Shown: positions 8,736-17,383 of the stretch, one piece after another | Layout of the letters: each line of letters begins with the position of its first letter | Position numbering within the stretch: position 1 is the first letter of the stretch | DNA from: Phytoactinopolyspora halotolerans | GTDB taxonomy: Bacteria; Actinomycetota; Actinomycetes; Jiangellales; Jiangellaceae | Length of the DNA stretch: 64,000 nt | Reading direction: 5' to 3' | Assembly: GCF_010550675.1 (NCBI RefSeq) | Contig: NZ_JAAGOA010000004.1 | Coordinates: forward strand, 62,001-126,000 | The notes under the pieces: model-generated | Told to the model about the DNA's origin: nothing | Seen by the model: only the letters and a program-made list of their open reading frames with translations | Database searches by the model: none | Program-made: the position numbers and the translations under genes

Positions 8736-8775
8736 GAGTCACCTCACGGTCGCTGGAACAGCATTGAGGTGACTC
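8736..8775. terminator. Bidirectional terminator between hemW and the iron permease gene
   Basis: GAGTCACCTCA (8736-8746) pairs perfectly with TGAGGTGACTC (8765-8775), with an 18-base loop. It lies between the two convergent genes, 67 bases after hemW and 49 bases from the permease stop. Confidence 0.65.
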
Positions 8776-8823
8776 GCTGCCGTGTGCCCACAGCGGGAGA
8801 GATCTTCCTGACTGCGCCGATTC

Positions 8824-10992
8824 TCAGACGCGGGAACGCCAGAGCAGCCAGACGAAGTAGGGCGTGCCGATCAGCGCCGTCAGCAGGCCCGCGGGGATCT
8901 GGGCCGGGGCGATCACCGAGCGGCCGATCGTGTCGGCCAGGCTGACCAGGGTCGCGCCGAGCAGGATGGCCACCGGGATCACCCGCGAATGTCGCGCGCC
9001 GACGAGAGCCCGGGCGGCGTGCGGCGCCACCAAACCCACGAACCCGATCACGCCGACGGCCGAGACCGCGGTCGACGCCAGCAGGGCGGCGCCGCCCAGG
9101 GCCACCAGCCGGGTCGTCTCCAGCCGGACCCCGAGCACTCGGGGTGTGTCGTCGTCGAGCGAGAGCAGATCCAGCTCCCGGCGCGCCAGTATCACCAGCG
9201 GCGTCAACACCAGCAAGGCCACGACGATCGGCAGCACCTGCGGCATAGTGCGCCCGTAGGTTGAGCCGGACAGCCAGGTCAGCGCCTTCGACACGTTCCA
9301 CGGATCGGTCAGCACGACGATGAACGTGATCACGGCCATCCCGCCGGACCACATTCCGATCCCGATCAGCACGAGCCGGTCCGAGCTCAGCCCGGCCCGC
9401 CAGGCCAGTGCATAGACGATTCCGAACGTCAGCAGGGCCGCGCCGCCGGCCACGGACGACAGTGCCAGCACCCCCGCCGACGGCACCAGCGCCAGCAGCG
9501 TGACGGCGCCGACGCCGGCGCCCGCGGTGATACCCAGAAGCCCAGGCTCTGCCAGCGGGTTCCGGCAGACGGCCTGCACGGTGACCCCGGCCACCGCTAG
9601 CGCCGCGCCGGCCAGCGCCGCCGCGGTGACACGCGGGAAGCGTGAGTCGAGGATGAACGTGATGGCCCGGCCGGACTCGTCGTTGATCCAGTTGACCACG
9701 TCACCGATCAGCAGCGTCCGATCCCCGAGCAGGATCGCCGCCAGCAGCGACGCCGCCAGCACGATCGAGCACGCCGTCAGCACGATCCAGAACCGGCGCA
9801 ACGACTGCGCGCGACCGGGGCGCGCGGCCGGCGGACGGCGGGTCGGGCCGGAGTCGCGGTGCCGGCGGGCCAGTGCGATCAGCACGATGGCGCCGAACAC
9901 CGTGGTGATCACACCGGTGGGGATGTTCACCCCGGCCTGCGCGCCCAGTATGGCGCGGACGGCGACGTCGGCGCCGAGCACGATCACGACGCCGGCCAGC
10001 CCGGCCGCGGGCAGCAGTACCCGGTGCCGGTACAGCCCTGGCACATACGGCCCGAGCAGCCGGACGATCGCCGGCGCGCACAACCCGACGAACCCGATCG
10101 GCCCGGCGACCGTGACCGCGGCCGCCGCGAGCACCACCGCGAGCAATGTGACGATCAGGCGGGTACGGCGGACGTTGATGCCGAGGACGGACGCCGTGTC
10201 GTCGCCCAGCGCCATGATGTCCAGACGGTGACCGATGGCCAGGCTGGCGGCGATGGCGACCAGCACCACCGGGCCCATCTGCTGCACCGCGTTCAGATCG
10301 GCCTGGACCAGGGAACCGGCTCCCCAGGCGAACAGCCCGGTGGTCTCCTCCTCGAACAGCAGGATCAGCAGCGCCGTCATCGATTGCAACGTCAGCGCCG
10401 TCGCCGATCCGGCGAGGATCAACCGTGTCGGGCCGCTGGCGCCGCCGGCGGAGAGCGCGAGCACCAGGGCGGCGGCGAGCAGGCCGCCGAGCGTCGCGAT
10501 CGCCCCAGCCGAGAACGCCGGCAGGGACACGCCGGCGACGGCGGCCAATACCACCGCGAAGTGCGCGCCCGCGTTGACACCGAGGGTGTCCGGGGACGCC
10601 AGGGTGTTCCGCGCCAGCGACTGCAGCAACGCACCGGCGACGCCGAGCGCCAGCCCGACGGTCACGCCGGCGAGCACGCGGGGAAGCCGCGAGGCGGTCA
10701 GCACGTTGAGCGCGTCCTGGTCGCCGCCGCCGAAGACGAGCGCGACGAGGTCCAAGGCGTCGACCGAGGCCGTGCCCTGGGTGACGTGCACGGCAGCCAG
10801 CACGACGCTCGCGACGACGCCTGCCGCGAGCAGGGTGGCGATACGCAGGCGCCGGACCGGAGAGCCGAGCGCGGTGGTGGCACCGTCCGGCCCCGTCCGC
10901 ACTGGGCCGCCGCCGGACTCCGGCGGGCGGTCCAGGACGTCGCCTGGCTGGCGTGGCTCGCTCACGTCGCTCCTCGCGCCGTCGTTCCTCAC
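8824..10992 (-). CDS. Iron-siderophore ABC transporter permease, fused double FecCD domain
   Basis: A 722-residue protein made of two FecCD permease halves in one chain, as in FhuB. The first half spans about residues 50-370 (LPRVLAGVTVGLALGVAGALLQ, GLCAPAIVRLLGP) and the second about 390-720 (FPRVTAAALAGAALAVAGV, GLVAPHAARALVG). Each half has about ten membrane segments and the typical G-LxAP-xAR cytoplasmic loop that docks to the ATPase. It is the last gene of a minus-strand operon with the lipoprotein (16-bp gap) and the ATPase. The complex imports Fe3+-siderophores across the membrane. Fusion removes the need for two permease genes. Likely iron-controlled through the box at 13032-13048. 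Confidence 0.93.
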   Translation of the reverse strand: MRNDGARSDVSEPRQPGDVLDRPPESGGGPVRTGPDGATTALGSPVRRLRIATLLAAGVVASVVLAAVHVTQGTASVDALDLVALVFGGGDQDALNVLTASRLPRVLAGVTVGLALGVAGALLQSLARNTLASPDTLGVNAGAHFAVVLAAVAGVSLPAFSAGAIATLGGLLAAALVLALSAGGASGPTRLILAGSATALTLQSMTALLILLFEEETTGLFAWGAGSLVQADLNAVQQMGPVVLVAIAASLAIGHRLDIMALGDDTASVLGINVRRTRLIVTLLAVVLAAAAVTVAGPIGFVGLCAPAIVRLLGPYVPGLYRHRVLLPAAGLAGVVIVLGADVAVRAILGAQAGVNIPTGVITTVFGAIVLIALARRHRDSGPTRRPPAARPGRAQSLRRFWIVLTACSIVLAASLLAAILLGDRTLLIGDVVNWINDESGRAITFILDSRFPRVTAAALAGAALAVAGVTVQAVCRNPLAEPGLLGITAGAGVGAVTLLALVPSAGVLALSSVAGGAALLTFGIVYALAWRAGLSSDRLVLIGIGMWSGGMAVITFIVVLTDPWNVSKALTWLSGSTYGRTMPQVLPIVVALLVLTPLVILARRELDLLSLDDDTPRVLGVRLETTRLVALGGAALLASTAVSAVGVIGFVGLVAPHAARALVGARHSRVIPVAILLGATLVSLADTIGRSVIAPAQIPAGLLTALIGTPYFVWLLWRSRV

Positions 10993-11008
10993 TCGCTATG
11001 CGGGTGGC

Positions 11009-12055
11009 TCAGCCGCCGAGGATCTCCACGAACTGATCGACGATGTGGGTGGAGGAGGCAGGACCGCCGAACGTCCACGTGCCGTCGTCGAGCTTGTACA
11101 CCTGATCGCTCTGGACGAAGGGCAGGTCGTTCCAGATGGCGTTGTCGGCGAGTCCCTCGGCGAACACGTTCTCCTCATCGGAGGAGGAGTAGAAGAAGTG
11201 CACGTCACCGAGGCCGGTCAGCCCTTCCACGTCGGTCTGCCCGAGCCCCCAGGCCTCGTCGACCTCGCCGTCCCACGCGTTGACGAGTCCCAGTTCCTCG
11301 GCGAGGTCGGAGACGAGCGAACCCTGCCCGAACATCCGGATCGCGACGGAGCTGCCCTCCATCCAGCCGTCAGCCATGGCGAACTGCTCGCCGGCCACAC
11401 CGGCGTCCTCGAGCTGCTGCCGGCCGTCCGCCAGTGTGGCGTCGAAGTCGGCGAGGATCTGCTCGGCCTCGTCGTCCTTGCCGACCGCGGTGGCGATGGT
11501 GGTGAAGTTCTCCTTCATCTGACCGATGTTGTCCGAGGCGTCGGCGCCCTCGATCACCATGACCGGAACGTACTCCTCCAGCTGCGCGATGAGGTTGTTC
11601 CCGCGGTCTTCGGTGATCACCAGGTCGGGGTCGAGCCCGACGATCGAGTCGACGCTGGGCTCCTGGCGGGTGCCCACGTCGGTGACGCTGTCGTCCAGCG
11701 GTGCCGACTGCACCCACGTGCCGTAACCCTCGACGTCCGCGACGCCGACCGGCATCACGCCGAGAATCACCAGGTCCTCGGCTTCGGACCACTCCAGCGC
11801 GACCACGTCCTGGGCGGGCTCGTCCAGGGTGATCTCCTCCCCGCGGGCATCGGTGACGGTCACCGGCCCGGCGTCCTCCGGCGCGTCGCCGTCCGCGTCG
11901 TCGTTCTGCGCGTCGTCGTTCTGCGCGGTGTCGTCGCCACCCCCGTCGGCGTCGTCGGTGTCCTCCGAGGTGCCGCAGGCGGAGAGAGTCAGCGCGGCGA
12001 CGGCGAGGGCGGGGAACAGGGCACGGCGAAGCTTCACAGCGGTGGTCGCGGTCAT
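11009..12055 (-). CDS. Iron-siderophore ABC transporter substrate-binding lipoprotein
   Basis: A 348-residue FecB/FepB-type binding protein. It has a lipoprotein signal peptide ending in LTLSAC with Cys27 as the lipidated residue, then an acidic Asp/Gly-rich linker (about residues 28-62). The type III binding-protein fold follows, with EWSEAEDLVILGVMPVGVAD near the start, DLVITEDRGN in the middle and a C-terminal GPASSTHIVDQFVEILG. It captures a ferric siderophore outside the membrane and delivers it to the fused permease encoded next. The 70-bp gap to the ATPase gene and same strand support one transcript. Confidence 0.92.
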   Translation of the reverse strand: MTATTAVKLRRALFPALAVAALTLSACGTSEDTDDADGGGDDTAQNDDAQNDDADGDAPEDAGPVTVTDARGEEITLDEPAQDVVALEWSEAEDLVILGVMPVGVADVEGYGTWVQSAPLDDSVTDVGTRQEPSVDSIVGLDPDLVITEDRGNNLIAQLEEYVPVMVIEGADASDNIGQMKENFTTIATAVGKDDEAEQILADFDATLADGRQQLEDAGVAGEQFAMADGWMEGSSVAIRMFGQGSLVSDLAEELGLVNAWDGEVDEAWGLGQTDVEGLTGLGDVHFFYSSSDEENVFAEGLADNAIWNDLPFVQSDQVYKLDDGTWTFGGPASSTHIVDQFVEILGG

Positions 12056-12125
12056 GGGATTCCTCGGGATCGGTGATGGGTGTGTGTCGTGGGCGAAGGT
12101 CAGACGTGCCGGCGCACGCGTCCAC

Positions 12126-13031
12126 TCACGTGGTGGTGTCCACGGCCATGTCGTGTAGCCGGTGGGTGTGCCGTCCGACGGGCTTCATGCTGACGTGCCC
12201 GGTATCCGGGTCCGGGTGGACGTCGATTCTGAGTCCGTAGACCTTGCTGAGCAGGGGAGCGGTGAACACGTCGGCGGGTGCACCGGCGGCCTGGACCTCG
12301 CCGTGATGCAGCAGCGCGACGTGGTCGGCGACGGTGGCGGCCTGATTGAGATCGTGCAGCACCACGCCGACGGCGACGTGGTGCTCGTCGGCGAGATCGC
12401 GGATGAGGTCGAGGATCTCGATCTGATACCGCAGGTCGAGAAAGGTCGTCGGTTCGTCGAGGAGCAGCACGTCGGTCCGCTGCGCGAGCGACGTGGCGAG
12501 CCAGACGCGCTGGAGTTCGCCGCCGGAGAGCTCGTCGACGCCGCGGTCGGCCATCCCGTCCACGCCGGTGACCTCCATCGCCCAGGTGACGGCGGCGGTG
12601 CCGTCCGGGTCCTCGCGGCGCCAGCGGCCACGGTACGGGTGGCGCCCGTATTCGACCACGTCCCGGACGCAGATCCCGTTCGGCGTGGGGCGGCTCTGAG
12701 CCAGCAGCGTCACGCGGCGGGCGAATTCCTTCGCGGTGAGGTTCAGCGCGGACGAGCCGTCCCGGAGCGTGATCTCACCGCTGTCCGGACGGTGCAGCCG
12801 GGCGAGCGCCCGCAGTACGGTGGACTTGCCGCTGCCGTTCGGCCCGATGAGCGCCGTGACCTGGCCGTGCAGCAGCCGGACCGAGGCGGCGTTGACCACC
12901 TGTGTCCCGTGGTAGCCGAGCGTCAGCTCCACGCAACGCAGGCCGACCTGCTCGGTCGGTGTCGCGTCGTGCTCGGCATCGCCGCGGCCGGCGCGGGCCT
13001 GCTCGGCGCGATCATCAACAGTCACGGGCAT
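12126..13031 (-). CDS. Iron-siderophore ABC transporter ATP-binding protein
   Basis: A 301-residue FepC/FecE-type ATPase. Walker A is GPNGSGKST (residues 63-71), the signature is LSGGELQRVW, Walker B is VLLLDEPTTFLD, and the switch His lies in VGVVLHDLNQA. It opens the minus-strand siderophore operon. The chosen ATG at 13031 abuts the iron-box palindrome. A hexamer TACCCT ends 6 bases before the ATG with a TTCCCA 17 bases further upstream, which suggests a leaderless transcript beginning at the start codon. The N-terminal 30 residues are an acidic extension without known function. It powers iron uptake with the lipoprotein and the fused permease. Confidence 0.92.
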   Translation of the reverse strand: MPVTVDDRAEQARAGRGDAEHDATPTEQVGLRCVELTLGYHGTQVVNAASVRLLHGQVTALIGPNGSGKSTVLRALARLHRPDSGEITLRDGSSALNLTAKEFARRVTLLAQSRPTPNGICVRDVVEYGRHPYRGRWRREDPDGTAAVTWAMEVTGVDGMADRGVDELSGGELQRVWLATSLAQRTDVLLLDEPTTFLDLRYQIEILDLIRDLADEHHVAVGVVLHDLNQAATVADHVALLHHGEVQAAGAPADVFTAPLLSKVYGLRIDVHPDPDTGHVSMKPVGRHTHRLHDMAVDTTT

Positions 13032-13048
13032 GAGGCTAGGGTAGCCTC
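13032..13048 (-). promoter_or_regulatory. DtxR/IdeR-type iron box overlapping a probable leaderless promoter
   Basis: GAGGCTA-GGG-TAGCCTC is a perfect 7+7 palindrome. It resembles the actinobacterial iron box TTAGGTTAGGCTAACCTAA bound by DtxR/IdeR/DmdR with Fe2+. It touches the start codon of the ATPase gene. On the minus strand TTCCCA, a 17-bp spacer and TACCCT form a plausible -35/-10 pair, with TACCCT inside the palindrome. Repressor binding would therefore cover the -10 element and block transcription when iron is plentiful. Confidence 0.75.
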
Positions 13049-13081
13049 GCCTTACTCAGTTGGGAAATCCGCGTCCATATG

Positions 13082-13214
13082 GCAGGCAATGCCGGTTTCG
13101 ATGACCGGCGACGCCGGTTTCGGACGGCAGGCGACGCCGACGTCGATCGCAGGCGACGCCGACCTCGATCGCAGGCGACGCCGACGTCGATCGCAGACGA
13201 CGCCGACGTCGACT
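13082..13214. repeat. 22-bp tandem repeat, six degenerate copies
   Basis: Units of 22 bp (one of 23) start near 13082, 13104, 13127, 13149, 13171 and 13193. The later copies follow GCAGGCGACGCCGACGTCGA plus TC, while the first two have a GCCGGTTTCG centre. A partial seventh copy runs to about 13230. The array lies between the iron transporter promoter and the end of the DUF3097 gene, and no gene there is convincing. Confidence 0.8.
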
Positions 13215-13239
13215 CCAGGCGACGAAGCCGGTTCGCGCG

Positions 13240-14079
13240 TCAGCTCGTCCCGGGCGCCGTGACGAAGTCGATCAGCTCCTCCACCCGGCCGAGGAAGGCA
13301 GGCTCCAGATCGGTGTAGGTCGAGACCGAGCCGAGGATCCTCCGCCATGCCTCGTACGGCTGAACCTTCCATCCGAGGGCGGTGAGCACGCCTTCCTTCC
13401 ACGGCACACCGCGAGGGACGTCCGGCCACCGGTCGATACCCAGCACCGACGGGCGCACCGCCTGCCAGACGTCGACGTAGGGGTGGCCGATGATCAGGAC
13501 ATGGTCGGTGCCGACACCGGCCGTGGCGCGCTCGGCGATGCGAGCCTCCTTGGAACCGTCCACCATGTGGTCGAGCAGGACGCCCAGCCGGCGCCCAGGT
13601 CCCGGCTCGAACTCGCGGATGATCTCCTCGAGGTCGTCCGCTCCACCGAGTTCCTCGACCACTACTCCCTCGACCCGCAGGTCATGTCCCCAGATCTTCT
13701 CGACCAGTTCGGCGTCGTGTTTGCCCTCCACGTAGACGCGGCTCTCCCGGGCGGTGCGGGCGCGCAGCTTCTGCACCGGCCGGGAACCCGACGCGGTGCG
13801 GGTCGGGGCCGCCGGGGCCGACGTCCTGGGTCGCACCAGCGCAACCGGTTTGCCGTCGATCCAGAACCCGGGCCCCAGCGGGAATGCACGGCGCTTGCCG
13901 TGCCGGTCCTCCAGCGTCACACCATGCTTGTCACATTCGACGACGGCGCCGCAGAACCCGGTCTCCACGTCCTCCACCACGAGCCCTGGCTCGGCTGGGG
14001 TCTCGACGCTTTTCGGTCGCTTCGGATGCGGAGAGGCGGACAGGACGTCTCGTCCGTAACGATCAGAAAACCTCTGCAC
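13240..14079 (-). CDS. DUF3097 family protein
   Basis: A 279-residue protein matching the actinobacterial DUF3097 family. The N-terminus (MQRFSDRYGRDVLSASPHPK) is typical, followed by a small beta domain (GFCGAVVECDKHGVTLEDRHGKRR). The C-terminal two thirds read SRVYVEGKHDAELVEKIWG and LGVLLDHMVDGSKE, which resembles the E...DxD layout of a TOPRIM-like nucleotidyl or nuclease fold. Function is not established. In this phylum the gene commonly sits near hemW and hrcA, as here. It is read toward the iron operon and ends beside the 22-bp repeat array. Confidence 0.82.
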   Translation of the reverse strand: MQRFSDRYGRDVLSASPHPKRPKSVETPAEPGLVVEDVETGFCGAVVECDKHGVTLEDRHGKRRAFPLGPGFWIDGKPVALVRPRTSAPAAPTRTASGSRPVQKLRARTARESRVYVEGKHDAELVEKIWGHDLRVEGVVVEELGGADDLEEIIREFEPGPGRRLGVLLDHMVDGSKEARIAERATAGVGTDHVLIIGHPYVDVWQAVRPSVLGIDRWPDVPRGVPWKEGVLTALGWKVQPYEAWRRILGSVSTYTDLEPAFLGRVEELIDFVTAPGTS

Positions 14080-14239
14080 GCACCGGACGCTACTACTAGA
14101 CGGTCGATCATGGCACGGCGGAACGCCGGTGCGGGCGGCCGATACGTCGCCGTTCGCGGTCCCGGCCGGGTGTGCGATGGTTGCCGGAACGTCGGCGCGC
14201 CCGGCGTGCGAAGCGCCAGGGGGCGCCTTACCGGTAGAA

Positions 14240-14266
14240 TTGGCACTTTGACAAGACGAGTGCCAA
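14240..14266 (+). promoter_or_regulatory. CIRCE element, HrcA operator
   Basis: TTGGCACTT-N9-GAGTGCCAA is a near-perfect inverted repeat with the exact 9-base spacer of CIRCE (consensus TTAGCACTC-N9-GAGTGCTAA). A TAGAAT hexamer (14234-14239) just before it could be the -10 box. It lies 45 bp before hrcA, so HrcA probably represses its own operon with dnaJ and releases it on heat stress. Confidence 0.9.
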
Positions 14267-14311
14267 TGGGCGAGGCGTCTGTTGGCGGTGGTTGCTCAGG
14301 GAGGTGTTGGT

Positions 14312-15337
14312 GTGCCGATCGATGAGCGCAAGCTGGACGTCCTGCGAGCGATCGTTGAGGACTACGTCGCCACCCAGGAGCCGGTCGGCTCCAAGGCTCT
14401 GGTTGACCGGCATCAACTGGGCGTCTCGTCGGCCACGATCCGGAACGATATGGCGGTCCTGGAGGAGGAGGGGTACATCACCCAGCCGCATACCAGCGCC
14501 GGCCGGGTGCCGACGGACAAGGGCTATCGGCTCTTCGTCGATCGTCTGTCGAGTGTGAAACCGCTGTCCATGGCGGAACGCCGGGCCATCCGTTCGTTCC
14601 TGGACGGGGCGGTGGACCTGGACGATGTCATCTCCCGCACGGTACGGCTGCTGGCGCAGCTGACCCGGCAGGCGGCCGTCGTGCAGTATCCGTCGCTCAG
14701 CCGTTCCACCGTCCGCCATGTCGAACTGGTCTCGCTCGGCGGGAGCCGGGTGCTGGTCGTGCTGATCACCGACACCGGCCGGGTCGAACAGCGAGTCGTG
14801 GAACTGGTTCAGGCTCCTGACGAGTCATTGCTGGGGGACCTGCGGGCCCGGCTGAATGCGATGATCGTGGGACACGACTTCGCCTCCGTCGCCTCCAAGA
14901 TGGCCGATATCCCCGGCCATTTCCCTCCGGAGGACCGGCAGGTGGTCTCGGGCATCGCCGCGACCTTGTTGGAGTCGCTTGTCGAGCGGGGAGAGGAGCG
15001 GGTCGCGGTCGCCGGTACCGCCAACCTGGCCAGACACGGGCACGAATTCGAGCGCGAACTCGAGCCGCTGCTGTCTGCGCTTGAGGAGCATGTCGTGCTG
15101 CTGAAGCTGCTCGGACACGCCAGCAGCTCCTCGCCGGTGACCGTGCGCATCGGCGAGGAGAACGCGACCTCCGGGTTGTCCGCGACATCGATCGTCACGA
15201 CCGCCTACGGGCCCGGTAACAATGCTCTGGGTAGCATGGGAGTGCTGGGCCCCACACGGATGGACTACCCGGGGACTATCGCAGCAGTCGGTGCTGTTGC
15301 ACGTTATGTCAGTCAGATACTCGACGCCAACAATTAG
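14312..15337 (+). CDS. hrcA: Heat-inducible transcription repressor HrcA
   Basis: A 341-residue repressor. The N-terminal winged helix reads [23 protein letters not shown] and [31 protein letters not shown], the classic HrcA DNA-binding segment; the dimerisation GAF-like domain follows. GTG 14312 is preferred to a TTG at 14282 because AGGGAGG (14298-14304) lies 7 bases upstream and the HTH then starts at the usual distance. HrcA binds CIRCE and represses chaperone genes; GroEL keeps it active. A CIRCE site lies just upstream, so autoregulation is expected. dnaJ follows after 16 bp. Confidence 0.96.
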   Translation: MPIDERKLDVLRAIVEDYVATQEPVGSKALVDRHQLGVSSATIRNDMAVLEEEGYITQPHTSAGRVPTDKGYRLFVDRLSSVKPLSMAERRAIRSFLDGAVDLDDVISRTVRLLAQLTRQAAVVQYPSLSRSTVRHVELVSLGGSRVLVVLITDTGRVEQRVVELVQAPDESLLGDLRARLNAMIVGHDFASVASKMADIPGHFPPEDRQVVSGIAATLLESLVERGEERVAVAGTANLARHGHEFERELEPLLSALEEHVVLLKLLGHASSSSPVTVRIGEENATSGLSATSIVTTAYGPGNNALGSMGVLGPTRMDYPGTIAAVGAVARYVSQILDANN

Positions 15338-15353
15338 GATCTTCAGAGGATAA

Positions 15354-16496
15354 ATGGTGCCCACCACCGATTACTACGAGGTCCTTGGAGTGCCCAGGGA
15401 CGCTTCGACGGAGGACATCAAGAAGGCCTACCGGAAGCTGGCTCGCAAGCTTCACCCGGACGTCAACCCGGACCCTGAGACCCAGGAGCGCTTCAAGCAG
15501 GTCACCAGCGCCTACGAGGTGCTGGCCGACCCGAAGAAGCGGGAGATGTACGACCTCGGCGGCGACCCGCTCGGTGCCGGTGGCGGCGCGGGCGGCGGGT
15601 TCGGCGCCGGCTTCTCGTTCTCCGACATCATGGATGCGTTCTTCGGCGGAACCGCCACGCGTGGCCCGCGCAGCCGGGTGCGCCGTGGTCAGGACGCGAT
15701 GGTGCGGTTGAAGATCGACCTTTCCGAGGCGGTCTTCGGCGCCACCAAGGAGCTCCAGGTCGACACGGCCGTCGTCTGTACCGTCTGCTCCGGTGCGGGC
15801 ACGGCGGCGGGCGCGCAGCTGGCGACCTGTGACACGTGTGGTGGTCAGGGCGAGGTCAAGCAGGTGCAGCGGTCCTTCATGGGCCAGGTGATGACGACTC
15901 GTCCGTGCCCGCAGTGCCATGGCTTCGGCACGGTCAACCCGAATCCGTGTGTCGAGTGCGGTGGCGACGGGCGGGTGCGCAGCCGGCGGACGCTCACCAT
16001 CAAGATCCCGGCCGGCGTGGACAGCGGAACCCGGATCCAGCTGGCCGGTCACGGCGAGGTCGGACCGGGCGGCGGTCCGGCCGGGGACCTCTACGTCGAG
16101 ATCGCGATCAACCCGCACCCGGTCTTCACCCGGGACGGTGACGACCTGCACTGCAAGCTGCAGCTGCCGATGACCGCCGCCGCGCTGGGCACGAGTGTCG
16201 AGCTGGAAGCGCTGGACGGCAAGGAGACCATCGAGGTACGTCCCGGTGCGCAGCACGGGGAGAAGATCAAGCTGGCCGCTCGCGGCGTTCCGCGGCTGCG
16301 CGGCACCGGGCGCGGAGACCTGCTGGTTCACCTTGACGTCGTCACCCCGACCAAGCTCGATTCGCGGCAGGAAGAGCTGCTGCGCGAGCTTGCCAAGATC
16401 CGCGGCGAGGAGCACGTGCCGGGACCGAGCGCGGCCGCACCGCACGGCAACGTGTTCAGCCGGATCAGGGACGCCTTCAAGGACGGCCTGAGCTAG
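15354..16496 (+). CDS. dnaJ: Molecular chaperone DnaJ
   Basis: A 380-residue type I DnaJ. The J domain has the HPD motif (KLHPDVNPD, about residues 33-41), followed by a Gly-rich linker ([16 protein letters not shown]). Four zinc-finger repeats come next: [24 protein letters not shown] and CVECGGDG. The C-terminal substrate-binding domains complete it. It stimulates DnaK ATPase and delivers unfolded proteins. The dnaK gene is not in this window, so this is the hrcA-linked copy seen in many actinobacteria (often called dnaJ2). It is co-transcribed with hrcA under CIRCE control and followed by a palindrome that probably ends the transcript or marks processing. Confidence 0.95.
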   Translation: MVPTTDYYEVLGVPRDASTEDIKKAYRKLARKLHPDVNPDPETQERFKQVTSAYEVLADPKKREMYDLGGDPLGAGGGAGGGFGAGFSFSDIMDAFFGGTATRGPRSRVRRGQDAMVRLKIDLSEAVFGATKELQVDTAVVCTVCSGAGTAAGAQLATCDTCGGQGEVKQVQRSFMGQVMTTRPCPQCHGFGTVNPNPCVECGGDGRVRSRRTLTIKIPAGVDSGTRIQLAGHGEVGPGGGPAGDLYVEIAINPHPVFTRDGDDLHCKLQLPMTAAALGTSVELEALDGKETIEVRPGAQHGEKIKLAARGVPRLRGTGRGDLLVHLDVVTPTKLDSRQEELLRELAKIRGEEHVPGPSAAAPHGNVFSRIRDAFKDGLS

Positions 16497-16511
16497 CTGA
16501 ACCCCACTCGT

Positions 16512-16559
16512 GATCATCGAGGATCCGGGGTGTGATGACGCCCGGAATCCTCGATGATC
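16512..16559. terminator. TGATCAT-capped inverted repeat between dnaJ and rsmE
   Basis: The left arm (16512-16529) and right arm (16541-16559) are complementary over 18 bp with one bulged base, loop of 11 bases. The outer ends are GATCATCGAGGAT. It lies 15 bases after the dnaJ stop. The strong stem suggests a terminator or RNA-processing site; it shares its end with the palindromes at 17329, 29025, 34319 and 42339. Confidence 0.65.
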
Positions 16560-16572
16560 TTCGCGGAGCGAG

Positions 16573-17328
16573 GTGTCCGTGTCCCTTCCGGTCTTTCTCA
16601 TCGACGGCGCGGCGCTGCGCGGTTCCGACCGGGTCACACTCGACGGCGACGAGGGCCGGCACGCCGCCGTCGTCCGGCGTATCGGTGTCGGTGAGCGAGT
16701 GCAGCTCACCGACGGTGCCGGCCAGTCCGCGCGGTGCGTCGTCGTGGCCGCCGACCGGACCGGTCTGACCTGCCACGTCGAAGAACGGCACGACGAGCCG
16801 GAGCCGGAGCCGCGGATCGTCGTCGTTCAGGCGCTGGCCAAGGGGGACCGGGGCGAGACGGCGGTTGAGACGCTGACCGAGGTCGGCGTCGACGAGATCG
16901 TGCCGTGGGCAGCGGAACGGTGTATCACGCGCTGGAAGGGCGACCGGGGCGAGAAGGCGCTGCGGAAGTGGCGCTCCACCGCGCGTGAGGCGGCCAAGCA
17001 GTCTCGCCGGCCGTGGTTCCCAGAGGTCAGTGAGCTGGCGTCGACATCTGAGGTGGCCGCTCGGCTGGAGCGGGCGGCCTTGGCGGTGATCCTGCACGAG
17101 GATGCGGACCACTCGGTCGCCACGCTCGACATTCCCGCCCGAGGTGAGATCGTCCTCGTCGTCGGCCCGGAGGGTGGGATCGCTCCGGCGGAGCTGACCC
17201 GGTTCGCCTCGGCGGGTGCCATCGCCGCGCTTCTCGGGCCGACGGTGTTGCGGACGTCTACCGCCGGAACGGTCGCCGCCGGAGTCGTCCTCGCTCGCAC
17301 CCCGCGCTGGGCCCACCTCGGACCATGA
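16573..17328 (+). CDS. rsmE: 16S rRNA (uracil(1498)-N(3))-methyltransferase RsmE
   Basis: A 251-residue SPOUT methyltransferase. The N-terminal PUA-like RNA-binding part contains GDEGRHAAVVRRIGVGERVQLTDG. The knotted SAM-binding C-terminus carries LVVGPEGGIAPAEL and LLGPTVLRTSTAGTVAAGVVL, the hallmark RsmE motifs. It methylates U1498 in 16S rRNA of the 30S subunit. GTG 16573 and GTG 16579 are both possible starts; spacing to GGAG at 16565-16568 slightly favours 16579. It follows dnaJ, the common actinobacterial order, but a palindrome separates them. Its stop codon directly abuts the palindrome at 17329. Confidence 0.94.
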   Translation: MSVSLPVFLIDGAALRGSDRVTLDGDEGRHAAVVRRIGVGERVQLTDGAGQSARCVVVAADRTGLTCHVEERHDEPEPEPRIVVVQALAKGDRGETAVETLTEVGVDEIVPWAAERCITRWKGDRGEKALRKWRSTAREAAKQSRRPWFPEVSELASTSEVAARLERAALAVILHEDADHSVATLDIPARGEIVLVVGPEGGIAPAELTRFASAGAIAALLGPTVLRTSTAGTVAAGVVLARTPRWAHLGP

Positions 17329-17383
17329 CCATGATCATGAACATTTACCGTTGATATCGCACGGTAAGTGTTCATGATCATGG
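17329..17383. terminator. TGATCAT-capped palindrome between convergent rsmE and GerMN genes
   Basis: Two 23-bp arms (17329-17351 and 17361-17383) pair with one mismatch around a 9-base loop. The arms begin CCATGATCATGAACA and end ACCGT. The element starts right after the rsmE stop and contains the stop codon (17378-17380) of the opposing gene. It is plainly a copy of the element at 34319-34375, which has the same outer sequence and loop length. Likely a bidirectional terminator. Confidence 0.75.

Noticed and set aside
10235-12076. Open frame of about 613 codons on the plus strand
   Set aside because: Antisense to the iron permease and lipoprotein genes; composition is an Arg/Val/Asp-rich shadow with no motifs.
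13082-13214. CRISPR array
   Set aside because: The 22-bp copies are directly adjacent, with no unique spacers, and there are no cas genes.
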